Below are positions 21,901-29,846 of a stretch of 31,505 bases of DNA, one piece after another. A model generated the notes under the pieces. That model saw nothing but the letters and a program-made list of their open reading frames with translations. It did not search any database and was not told where the DNA came from. The stretch is from Hemicentrotus pulcherrimus. Taxonomy: Eukaryota; Echinodermata; Echinoidea; Camarodonta; Strongylocentrotidae. The stretch's first letter is position 1. Each line of letters begins with the position of its first letter. The position numbers and the translations under genes are program-made. The stretch covers positions 28,182-59,686 of the forward strand of contig BEXV01000454.1 of the NCBI GenBank assembly GCA_003118195.1. Reading direction: 5' to 3'.

Positions 21901-23886
21901 TAGAGGGAGCAAGTAGCTACAAGTATAGCAGTGTGCCTTTAACACCCGACATTACACTTAAACTACCTTATGGCCTTTATGCACCTCATACATTCTCGGC
22001 AAGTCTGAAGTCTTCGCCGCATTTCAAGTTAACATTCTAAATCTGTTTCTCGTTAGACAAATTTTATTCGATAAGAGGCCTTAAATGATCTGCTGCCATT
22101 AGTTAATTATCCATGCCACGATCATTTCTTGGTTTAAAGGTCAATGATGTGTCATTGACTCGAAATAATTATGATAATAATACACCACTACCACACTGTT
22201 CATAAACTAATACACTGATGATGATAACCAATGCAAAATCGATAATGACAATTACAATCAATTTTGTTAATGTGTAACCTTCCGTTCTTCCTCTTCCCTC
22301 TCCCGCCCATCTCCTACCCCCTTCCCAACATGAACAAGACATTGACTCAGGGGGGTGTTTCACAAAGACCAACTTAAAGGTACTATGTCCCATTTGCAGG
22401 CCCAAAAAATGAAAAAGTTAAATTCCAACTGCATTTGAAAGATAATACTAATTTAGAACTTCCCTAAAAAAGGTGGGGCTTGAAAATGTCTTCAAGTGGG
22501 AAAATAACGACTATTAGTTGTCAAATCGACTTTAGGGCTATAGAGCCCAAAAGTAATAGTCTTGATTTTCAGACAATTGTACCGAATGGTCATACGTTTT
22601 ATGCTGCGCAAAGATTCAATCAGTTTAATCTTGGCCATCACAAGAAGTGGGTTATTGATGTAGACAAATGCTCATGTACCCTTTACAACTCTTTTCATGT
22701 ATGTTATTACCAAAAAAGAAAAAAAGCCAGTCAGTCACTCAATAGTGTCTGACAGTGAAGTCTAGCAAGTAAACGGGTTTTCTTGCATAATTTGAATATG
22801 AGGACAGTAGTAATGTTTAAATTTCACAGATAGGACATACATGACATATTCATAATTCCTGCAAAGTAACAGGTTGGCTGCAAAAGGGACATAGTACCTT
22901 TAAGTTCAACTTAGGATTTTTGTGAAACACCCCCCAGGTCTCTTATGATCATGATGATTTAATTCTGATCATGAATTTTGAATGACTGCCAATACACTTC
23001 TTACAACACTTATTACATCACATCAACTATCATCTCAAAATGCATGCATCACTTTGAAACCTTACTCAACAATAATTATCCAGGGATTGTGAGGATAATC
23101 ATCTTCTTTTTTTTCTTTCTTTTTTTCTTTTGAAGAGATTTGACTTGTAATCGGAGGTTACCGGGCGCATGGGACATATTATGTTTGTGTTTGTGTAGCC
23201 AAGGTTACTTTTACTGGTGTTTGTAAAGGGATTGTGATTTTGTGATGTTTTTCAAAAGCAGTGTTAATCTTTGTTGCTAGTGTGTTCAATATCGCAATAT
23301 ATATCTCATTTCCACTAAAATTGGACATAGCCGTTTAAAAATACCCATGACCAAGTCATTTAGTTGACCTTGAATGGTTAGACACAAAATGTATTTTCTT
23401 TCTTGGGTGGGGGAGGGGGTAAGTTGTGACTCATGAACAATTCAGAAATGTTTAGAGAAAAGAGGGTTGAACAATTGAAATATGAAATATAATACCGAAA
23501 TAATAGCTCATACATTGAAATCATACCAATTGATTTTGTTAGTGCTTGGATAGAACGTCACAAATTGTAGAACTGATTTCACATTTCAAGTTAATTCATG
23601 AAACCGGATTATTTCAAACCAAAGGATTTACGGAGATCACTACTAACCCACACTCTAATTCAATTACAGATTACAGAACATGAATTAACAGGTGGAACTT
23701 ACTGTTTCGGTCTGACATCTGGAAGTGATCGATTAATACCGATCATATCGCTAGCCATTAGATTGAATGAATTTATAATGAAAAGATCGTCTGCTTCTGA
23801 CTGAAGTTCTGGTGCGATTTGAACGGGTTTACCGTTTTCCCCTGGGAGCTCCTCATCGGCTTGGAACTTTATTGTCTGCACATTGT
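12779..23886 (-). CDS. GALNT: Polypeptide N-acetylgalactosaminyltransferase (5'-partial gene, 8 coding exons)
   Basis: Transfers GalNAc from UDP-GalNAc to Ser/Thr of proteins, starting mucin-type O-glycans in the Golgi lumen (family knowledge). Exons read on the minus strand: 23886-23703, 18815-18649, 18324-18117, 17704-17413, 17049-16735, 16253-16152, 15123-14989, 12940-12779. All junctions are GT-AG and phases match, giving 1565 nt (about 520 residues) ending in TGA. Seen in order: stem end with [24 protein letters not shown] and LVDDAS, the LDSHCE metal-binding DxH, the WGAENLE Gal/GalNAc-transferase motif, SHVGHIFRK with the third metal-ligand His, then three ricin-B repeats each with a CLD motif. 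Vertebrate family members are about 560 residues, so roughly the first 50-80 residues (cytosolic tail, signal anchor, most of the stem) are missing. The N-terminal part most resembles GALNT1/13, while parts of the lectin domain recall GALNT11, so I do not assign a paralogue. The introns are full of transposon remnants, and one holds an assembly gap. Confidence 0.95.
13358..14460. mobile_element. Non-autonomous DNA transposon with ~44-bp TIRs and TATA target duplication
   Basis: The left end GGATTTCCCGGCCAAATTCG... (13358-13401) is repeated in inverse orientation at 14417-14460 with one mismatch. TATA flanks both sides (13354-13357; 14461-14464). Inside each end the motif CATTCAAATT and variants recur: near 13387, 13408, 13605, 13624 and 13646 in one orientation, and near 14241, 14281, 14311, 14373 and 14419 in the other. 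Such arrays often serve as transposase-binding subterminal repeats. There is no transposase ORF. Confidence 0.75.
14760..14968 (+). mobile_element. SINE-like repeat with ATT tail
   Basis: The 3' part reads TAAAGCGCTTAGACACATC, then GGGCGCTATATAAAAGCGG and a tail of ATT repeats (14953-14967). The 5' boundary is uncertain. A related minus-strand 3' end lies at 11397-11480. It sits in the last GALNT intron. Confidence 0.5.
14989..15123 (-). CDS. GALNT: GALNT exon g: ricin-B lectin beta repeat
   Basis: A 45-codon exon in phase 0 between a TTACTTAG acceptor and a GTAAAG donor. It encodes [20 protein letters not shown] and then [21 protein letters not shown] and the closing QLW are the signature of the beta repeat. 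Joined to exon f it restores DQIWMY, closing the alpha repeat with its own QxW. The SINE-like ATT tail ending near 14968 begins only about 20 nt into the intron from this donor. Confidence 0.92.
15124..16151 (-). other. GALNT intron between exons f and g
   Basis: AT-rich; includes a TTTATTTATTTCC-type stretch near 15234 that may be an old retrotransposon 3' end. No exon is needed by phase. Confidence 0.7.
16152..16253 (-). CDS. GALNT: GALNT exon f: ricin-B lectin alpha repeat
   Basis: A 34-codon exon, phase 0 on both sides, between a GATTACAG acceptor and a GTATTG donor. It encodes [15 protein letters not shown] followed by [11 protein letters not shown]. The CLD motif and the second Cys are the disulfide-forming and sugar-binding features of the alpha repeat in the GALNT lectin domain, which steers the enzyme to already glycosylated substrates. 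I found this short exon by following the reading frame between its neighbours. Confidence 0.9.
16254..16734 (-). other. GALNT intron between exons e and f
   Basis: Short AT-rich intron with nothing recognised. Confidence 0.8.
16735..17049 (-). CDS. GALNT: GALNT exon e: end of catalytic domain and linker
   Basis: The acceptor is AATTGTTTTCAG and the donor is GTATGA. The 105 codons are phase 0 at both ends. They begin [18 protein letters not shown], continue with [26 protein letters not shown] and [15 protein letters not shown], and end IYGE. The His of CSHVGH is the third metal ligand in the family. The [13 protein letters not shown] stretch marks the end of the catalytic domain before the lectin domain. 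Confidence 0.95.
17050..17412 (-). other. GALNT intron between exons d and e
   Basis: Short AT-rich intron with no repeat or exon recognised. Confidence 0.8.
17413..17704 (-). CDS. GALNT: GALNT exon d: Gal/GalNAc-T motif exon
   Basis: The acceptor is CCATCTTTTAG and the donor is GTAAGC. The 97 full codons read [35 protein letters not shown] and [18 protein letters not shown]. The last block is the Gal/GalNAc-transferase motif that contacts the sugar donor; here WGAEN stands where WGGEN is usual. The exon ends on a codon boundary (phase 0). Confidence 0.95.
17705..18116 (-). other. GALNT intron between exons c and d
   Basis: Contains a GT/GTGG-rich stretch at about 17981-18032. Otherwise AT-rich and featureless. 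Confidence 0.8.
18117..18324 (-). CDS. GALNT: GALNT exon c: DxH metal-binding exon
   Basis: The acceptor is TTTATTTACAG and the donor is GTAATA. The 68 full codons include [28 protein letters not shown] and [26 protein letters not shown] carries the Asp and His of the DxH motif that binds Mn2+ and the UDP diphosphate in the family. The phase is 2 on both sides. The residues expected for catalysis are intact, so this looks like an active transferase and not a pseudogene. Confidence 0.95.
18325..18648 (-). other. GALNT intron between exons b and c
   Basis: 324-base intron, AT-rich, nothing recognised. Confidence 0.8.
18649..18815 (-). CDS. GALNT: GALNT exon b: N-terminal GT-A half (HNEAWS, DDAS)
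   Basis: The acceptor is TTAATTCGCAG and the donor is GTAAGG. The exon encodes 55 full codons including [29 protein letters not shown] and EIILVDDAS. This is the UDP-binding Rossmann-like first half of the family 27 glycosyltransferase fold, with the nucleotide-contacting DD pair in place. The first base completes a Gln codon with exon a. The last G pairs with AT of the next exon to give Asp. Confidence 0.94.
19561..20335. other. Assembly gap (775 N)
   Basis: A run of unknown bases. The CT-rich tract immediately after it suggests that low complexity defeated assembly. ORFs drawn across it have no meaning. Confidence 0.99.
20336..20476. repeat. CT/TCCC-rich low-complexity tract at gap edge
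   Basis: T-run then CTCTCTC, CCCTCTCT and TCCCTCCC. The true length is unknown because the gap cuts it. Confidence 0.85.
21000..21937. mobile_element. TTAA-flanked element with ~200-bp inverted arms
   Basis: The left arm (about 21000-21190) and right arm (about 21745-21937, reversed) align over some 200 bases with substitutions and small indels. Shared blocks include TAGCTACTTGC, CCCTCTATATA, ATCGGTG, TTGGTCCCC, TATGTTAA and CTAATCCCT. TTTAA borders both ends (20995-20999; 21938-21942). The central 550 bases have no coding capacity and no recognised family. This looks like a foldback-type or Kolobok/piggyBac-like non-autonomous transposon. Confidence 0.7.
22350..22935. mobile_element. Outer palindromic element interrupted by a TTAA insertion
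   Basis: Outer ends GGGGGGTGTTTCACAAA (22350-22366) and TTTGTGAAACACCCCCC (22919-22935) are perfect inverted repeats of 17 bases. Without the inner insertion and one TTAA copy, the outer element would be only about 60 bases and mostly palindromic. This end type is common in marine invertebrate genomes, as I recall. Confidence 0.7.
22378..22899. mobile_element. TTAA-flanked MITE nested inside the outer element (522 bp)
   Basis: Ends AGGTACTATGTCCC...TTTGCAG and its inverse match over about 24 bases with a few differences. TTAA duplications lie at 22374-22377 and 22900-22903. The interior open frame (22480-22752) has no resemblance to a transposase that I recognise. Confidence 0.75.
23703..23886 (-). 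CDS. GALNT: GALNT exon a: end of stem and start of catalytic region
   Basis: This is the first exon I can recognise. It follows a polypyrimidine-AG acceptor (T-run then CTCCAG) and ends at a strong GTAAGT donor. It enters with two bases of a split codon (phase 1 in) and leaves with two (phase 2 out). The 60 full codons contain GENGKPV, then an acidic helix-like stretch, then [19 protein letters not shown], which is characteristic of the segment just before the catalytic domain in GALNT1/13-type enzymes. There is no initiator Met for this reading: the in-frame GTG near the exon start is an internal Val codon. At least one further exon upstream must supply the start codon and membrane anchor. 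Confidence 0.9.
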
Positions 23887-25371
23887 CTGGAGAAAAAAAA
23901 CAGAGAGATAGAAATTTAGTGAAAGAGAGGAATTAGAAATGTATTTTATTGATATTGTTTTCATTAACATCCTTGTTGAGTGAAAGTTTTTTCATTGATG
24001 CGTAGATTCGATTATTATTTTCTGATGATGATTCGATAATCGGTATCTTTCAAATTCTCAATATCATTACCATGGAAATTATTTCTTTAATCATTTGTAT
24101 ATAATGTATGGATACACTGTAAACAATGGAACTTGTTTTGAAAATAAAGAACCCTGTGGAAGGGGGGATATCATTAGCATCCATCATTCGCCATATGTAG
24201 CATTTGAACTATAATTATTATTTTAATTATAGCAATGGTAGCAAATGTTGTAGTGGTACTGGGAGAAGTAGTAGTAGTGGTAGTAGTAGTCGTAGTAGCA
24301 GTAGTAGCAGCAGCAACAGTAGTAGAATCAGTAGCAGTAGTAATAGTAATCCGAAGTACTTTTAAAACATATTTGAAATGTTTATCTTGGAATTTTCAAA
24401 TAAATAAAAAACTAATTCAGTACATGGGATAGCATGTGTGCGGAGTCTGTCAATTAGATCATTGAACTGTTAGACAAGCGGACATTGCCATTAGAATATT
24501 GTCGCCTTCATGCATGGTGTAGGAGTGAATAACATTCTGATGGCACACTGTCACATTGTTTCCTCTTTACATCACCATCAAGATCGAGTGACTTATGATC
24601 AGAGAGAGAAGGAGGGCTGGAATTTGTTTAAATAACAATTGTTAGGGTGAGACAGGGGGCAATGTCCATTTAAAAAAATTAAAAAAAATATGTATGTTTG
24701 GATTGCATTATTTCTTCGTATTTCAGTTCATATTCTTCTGTTCTTTAAACTTCTTCCTCCTTTTTTTTTTCTTTTTTCTTATTTCTCTCAACTTCAACGT
24801 TTACTATACTCCCTTGTTATTACTCTTCTTTTCTTTTTTTTTTTTTTCTTGTTATGATTCTCTGACAGGTCTGCCTCCATATTTCTCTTCCTCACATTAT
24901 TTTCTTGTTCTTCTTGCTCCGCCTCTTGTTCTTCTTTATATATATATTATATGTATATGTATATATATACAACAACTGCATTCTACGAAGTGAAATATAG
25001 GGTCGTAATGTGGCACCACGCCCCCTCCCACCCTTGCCCCTAATTAGAGTATCACCCTTGTCAAAACCCTGCTGTCGAATCCCACATATATGAAAAGTAT
25101 CGGGAAACAGAGGAAACTAGACTGTTAGAACCGCTTCAAGATGTTAATCTATACAGTGTTTCATACCTTCAAAGCTGTAGGGTAATTGAGTAATCAATGA
25201 ATATAGGTCATGTCAGAATCAATTAGATTTACCCCCTTAATACCTAGTCCCCATCTGTGCAACGCAAAGACTTAATCATTGGTATTTAAGTGAGAAGTAG
25301 CCTACATCACTTTTAACTAAATTTTGTGACTTCCTTTATCTTGTTTTTTTTAAATACTTTTTAGAAGATTT
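23887..25371. other. Sequence upstream of GALNT exon a
   Basis: Contains the GTA microsatellite, a T/C-rich stretch (24735-24860) and TATA repeats (24938-24969). The missing 5' GALNT exon or exons may lie here or further up, but none could be identified. Confidence 0.5.
24266..24349. repeat. (GTA)n microsatellite
   Basis: Imperfect GTA/GCA trinucleotide repeats. The Val-rich frame across them is an artefact. Confidence 0.9.
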
Positions 25372-25434
25372 GTGACCTTCCTGCTTTCACGCCGAGCACT
25401 TATCGCAAATATATCCCCATATTAGGAAGGTCAC
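25372..25434. repeat. Inverted repeat GTGACCTTCCT / AGGAAGGTCAC
   Basis: Perfect 11-base arms (25372-25382; 25424-25434) around a 41-base loop. The arms contain AGGTCA, the half-site bound by many nuclear receptors, pointing outward. Function unknown. Confidence 0.5.
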
Positions 25435-26553
25435 GGTAAGTTTGTACATCAAATAAGTTCAAAAGCATAACCCATGGAGTACACTTACTAATAGTACTAA
25501 TAGTTGGACTTCATTTTATGTTCCACACCACATACCTTCAGAGCTGCAAATTTGAACAGTAGTGCAGTTGTAGGCCAACAAGGAACAGGTCATCTCATCT
25601 CTATTATTGTAAGAATACAATCGAACAACTTGTTAGACATATCGGATAAAGACGCGAAATGGTGGTACCAGATTTACCTAATCATTTTGATTTATGCACG
25701 ATATTTGATTAGATAAAACCAAACAGATTTTAATTGGTTTACCACATTTTATTACCCTTAACATTTTCTCTAGAACTTGAAGATGTACACTGTATGTCTA
25801 CTCTATTATTCATTTTCAATGATAATCGTAATAATGGTATCGCATGGTGCTCATGTCTATCATAATTTATTCGATACTCCAGGCGCTGTGGTATCATTAC
25901 CCTAATTTTTCATCATCAACGTGTTTGTCATAAGTTTGCCAGGGTCTTTAAGGCTGGATCCAGACGATGTCTTATGTTCCATGATCACGTACAGAAAACT
26001 CTTAAGTCTGTCCATGTCATTGTGTCGTTGGTTGGTTGGAACAACTGTAAGATAATGACACAGCTGAATTCATTACTGACGAGACTGTTGTTTGTAAGAT
26101 CGATTAGAATTCGTCAGCATAACATTATAAGAAAGTGTAAGCTTGTGTCTGCAAGCTAGAGCTCACAAAAGAATGTCTAGAAAGGAAAAGGTGGGCGGAG
26201 TTCTGATTCAGTGTAAGCTTCTTAGCCTAGCTATACTCATTTACTTGTATATTTTGGTATCTTAAAAATTGAGGCAATTGGACTTCGCGATAATTTATTT
26301 GAACCTTCAGGCATGAAACTGGAATAAATGGAATATAGATTTATTTCTTAAGAATAGGACACGACTCTTAGTTGGTTTGAAATGATTGCTGATATAATGT
26401 CATCAGCACGCTGTTGCCCATAAATACTTCCCCTCTATTAGCAAAACTGTAACGGACTGTTGTCTATAAACACTGAGCTTCACGTGTCACTATGCACAAA
26501 CTCAATTTATTGTAAGCACACAGATTGTTCAGATATCGAGTGCACTCCCACAA
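25435..26553. other. AT-rich noncoding sequence
   Basis: No gene or repeat family is recognised with confidence. Confidence 0.5.
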
Positions 26554-26605
26554 ACACACACACACACACACACACACACTCGCGCGCGCACGCACACGCG
26601 CTCAC
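26554..26605. repeat. (CA)n-(CG)n alternating purine-pyrimidine tract
   Basis: About 13 AC units run into CGCGCGCG and CACGCGC. Alternating purine-pyrimidine with CG is the classic Z-DNA-prone composition. Confidence 0.85.
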
Positions 26606-27540
26606 ATGAGCCCACCCACTCAAACATGGAATGCAAACAAATCATTCCAAAAGTTTATGTTCTGTCTTCCCCCCTCCTATTTCTCAATCTTTCTGACTGT
26701 GTCTTTGTCATTTTTTCTTCATATTCTCCGTATAATCAATGTCCGCATCTTCACCTTATTTCTTCTCTCTCTCTCTCTTTCTCTACCCCTCTCTCTCTCT
26801 CTATTTCCAAACAAGAAATACTAAACAGCAGACATTAAGGGGAATGTAGTTCAAAACTGTCTACAGACAACAAAGACGCAAACGTCTTAAAATCCCTTAA
26901 ACCCTATTGTTCTAGTGACATGAGGTCCTGCCTGCTGTTTTAACAATATGTTTCGAGAGAAAATACTCCTTCAAATCCTTTAAATCCTGTTGTTTTGATG
27001 ATACACGCTATTGTATGTTGCTCACTTTAGGTAATTCATGAGACAACGTCGTGACTTCTGAAGTTCATGGCTGACCTACCCCTGGTAGCCCCGCCAGCCC
27101 CCATCAACCCAATCCCGCTCCCTCATGAAACCATTGTCTGACACCTAACTAATCACACTTAATTCCTCATTCATATAGATTCCTCCTAAATTAAATAAAC
27201 CCCTTCCAGATCCTGAGACGACCGGGTATGTGCTTGAAGTTCTTGCAAATTGATGAGTCAAAATGAGAATGTCCTAATTCTGTTATCATGATTGTGTTAG
27301 GTTCAAAACAAAAGGATGTTACAATCAGCATTACTCATTAACTTTATTAACGCATGCAAAGATCACATTTGCGTTTGACAAAACCTCTTGAAGACGATAT
27401 GAAGACATGATGTCGCTTTATTATTCAGTAAGATCAAGAGAGAGGTAGCAAGCTATCCACCAATCAGAGGTGTCGTTAGATTTGAGAGGTGAGATTGTGA
27501 TACACCTTCCATAAATAGCCTGAATGGGGTCATCCTAGCA
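26606..27540. other. Noncoding sequence with CT tract and a small diverged duplication
   Basis: CT repeats at 26763-26803. AAATCC-TTAAA-CCT-TTGTT occurs twice, near 26890 and 26976, as a diverged direct repeat about 86 bases apart. No gene is seen. Confidence 0.5.
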
Positions 27541-27790
27541 GACCGACAGCCCACAAGACCGACAAAAGAAAGAAATACATGATTAAATATTGAAAAAACA
27601 AAGTTTCAAAAGGTCTACGAGACCAACCGATCACGAGAACAACAAAAAAAAGAAGTATTTAAGGTTGTCGGTGTAGAGAACCCTCTGAAAATTGGCTATA
27701 GGAAGCAAACAAGACCGATAATAACGATCTCAAGGGCTGTCGGTCTCAATTGCCGTGGGTCTATTGGGCCGTCCTTCTCGAGAGCTGTAG
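27541..27790. mobile_element. GACCGACA-family inverted-repeat element
   Basis: GACCGACAGCCC (27541-27552) is exactly inverted at 27734-27745 (GGGCTGTCGGTC). Further GACCGACA-like motifs lie inside and beyond, at AAGACCGACAAAAG, GACCAACCGATCACGAG, GGTTGTCGGTG, and GGGCCGTCC near 27768. The shorter copy at 12038-12122 shares GACCGA.AGCCCAC.A. There is no coding capacity. Confidence 0.55.
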
Positions 27791-29282
27791 CCAAATTAGA
27801 CATATTCGTGTATATAGTCATCTGTCGTAAATCGGTAAAAAATGATACTGCTGTTGTCTGTAAAAAAAAAAGAGAATGTCGGCAAAGTATTGAAAGAAAT
27901 GTATAAACCTTGTCGGTAAATTGACATTCTACCTGTTTTGGAGTAATAGAAATTCTAATTCTCTCGCCGTTAATTTACCAATTTGTTATCAATTTTTCCC
28001 CGTGGAAGAGAATATGAACCATGAAGGGTCATCCCGTGTGAAGAGGGAGGGGGAGGGGGCTGCAATAAACATGTGACCAAAAATTCTTGTGTGTCAAGGA
28101 GAAAAATTAGCTAGCACAACACATGTTTAGAATACTGTTATTAATTCTTAATCCATCGTTCACAACAGACCCTCAACCAGTGGTCAGTCAACGGTCAGCC
28201 AAAGATTAGTCATCCAACGAGTTTGTCTCTCTCTCTCTATCAGTCTGATCACTCGTCTAACACCATCTGATTTGATTTTTTAGTCTGAACATCCTCCTTG
28301 GTCTGAAGCTATATGGACTATCTAATTCTTATCATTTCTACATCCTAACCGGGGTGGTGGCAGATCCAAAATAGAGCAGCACATTGTTTTCATATTGGGG
28401 CTTCAGCGGGGGCGTATGTTTGGTACCCCATCGATTGTGTCAGAATAATAATGATATATGAATGGGACTCAATATCACACACCCAAAATTTGAAAAACCC
28501 CAATTCATGCAATGATCGTGAAACAGTTCTTAAAGAAGGATAAGGAAAATGATATTGGGTATCGCCTTCTCACAGACTCTTTTGCTAGTATCGTCATATA
28601 CAATCTTAAAATCTTAAAAGTTGACAACAAAACTTTAGTACCATTACTCATACGTGTGATCAGATGCACGCAAAACCTACACACTGCTTTTTCATGCATG
28701 AGGGCTAATAATGCATTGATGTAGTGAATTAAACAATGTGTTTTTAGATATTATTTGCTTTTTTGTTTGTTTTGTTTTTTGCAAACTTTCTTTGTCTCTA
28801 GTTTCTTCGTCACCCTTTCACCATCTGCATCTGCTCTTTACCATGTCTACCTCGCGTGAAGGCATGACGAGTCAACTTGACAAGATGATTGGGCATACAA
28901 ACAACTGTTGTCTGAGCCATCTTGATATAACAAACCTAATTTCCCGCGTTTCTACACAGGTATCCCAGACTTTAAAAAAAGTTTCAAGAACTTTTAAAAT
29001 CCTTCACAATACGGTTACACATTTGTGTTGTCATGAAATGAATCTAATAACTGGATGATGTATGGGTCATCATAGAGTGTAGGTCAGTTTATGAAAGATG
29101 GTTTAAACTGGTAATTCATGAGGCCCTAAGGTATAAATCATCATCGTCAATGTGTCAGATTTGATTTGTAATGAGCTGATTCAATAGCTTCGTTTGATTT
29201 TGACAGGGAAAGATACTTTAATTTGTTTGCCTGATTTGATTATGCCAAACAACAGGTTTGGACTAATGCTAAAATGTTTTTT
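27791..29282. other. AT-rich noncoding sequence
   Basis: Contains short A-runs and a CT stretch (28222-28241). No gene is recognised; the short ORFs on opposite strands near 28505-28724 mirror each other without family resemblance. Confidence 0.5.
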
Positions 29283-29310
29283 GTGTGTGTGTGTGCAGAC
29301 GGTGACAAAG

Positions 29311-29349
<39 letters not shown>

Positions 29350-29398
29350 TCTGTCTCTCTCTCTGTCTCTCTCTCTCTCCCTCTCCTGCTCTCTCCTT
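29283..29398. repeat. (GT)n and (CT)n microsatellites
   Basis: GT repeats (29283-29295) are followed at 29311 by about 85 bases of CT with GTCT interruptions. Confidence 0.9.
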
Positions 29399-29763
29399 CC
29401 CCCACATTCTATAAATTCGAAATCCATGGATTTGAGGAGTTGAAGCTGCTCTTTAAAGAGTTTTTAATTTCATTTTTTTTCCTGTGTTTTTCAAAATACG
29501 ATTACTCAACAGAAAAAGAACATGTAAACGTAACGTATATGTAAACGTAAGGTATAATAATTAACTAGGATGGCGGCCTCAAAGGAAAAATCTTAAGGCG
29601 AATGCGATATCAGTCAGTCCCTTATGGTAAGATCAAATTTAAGTTAATTTGCAAATTAAATTTATTAATTAAAATAAAACTTTAATAATTACGACTTCAT
29701 ATGTTTTGCAGACAAAGATTTTGTTTATGTGAGCAAATCGAGGGCACTTGAAGGTAGCTGGGT
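29399..29763. other. AT-rich noncoding sequence
   Basis: Contains a TTAATTTGCAAATTAA near-palindrome at about 29643-29660 and a duplicated ATGTAAACGTAA near 29521-29550. No gene. Confidence 0.5.
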
Positions 29764-29846
29764 TTAATACCGAATTGGTATGGGCTCGAACCTTGCACCC
29801 TATGATACACAGTAGCCTTATCCACTGGACAACCGCTCCTCTACAT
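29764..29846 (-). mobile_element. tRNA-derived SINE or decayed tRNA
   Basis: The minus strand has an A-box-like GGTTGTCCAGTGGATAAGG (29834-29816) and a B-box GGTTCGAGCCC (29792-29782) at a tRNA-like spacing. I could not fold a full acceptor stem, so a SINE head or degenerate tRNA is more likely than a working tRNA. Confidence 0.5.

Larger units (their letters stand above)
18816..23702 (-). other. GALNT intron between exons a and b (with assembly gap and transposons)
   Basis: About 4.9 kb including 775 N. It holds the long-TIR element at 21000-21937 and the nested element at 22350-22935. 18816-19560 and 22936-23702 are AT-rich with nothing recognised. The splice phases of exons a and b join directly, so no coding exon need be hidden in the gap. 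Confidence 0.75.

Noticed and set aside
22480..22752. 90-codon ORF inside the nested TTAA element
   Set aside because: No transposase motif recognised and the element is too short to be autonomous.
25536..25600. Possible upstream GALNT exon on the minus strand ending GAAG|GTATGTGG, whose phase would fit exon a
   Set aside because: The donor and phase fit, but the acceptor is weak, the peptide has no anchor or recognisable stem features, and the stem is not conserved enough to judge.
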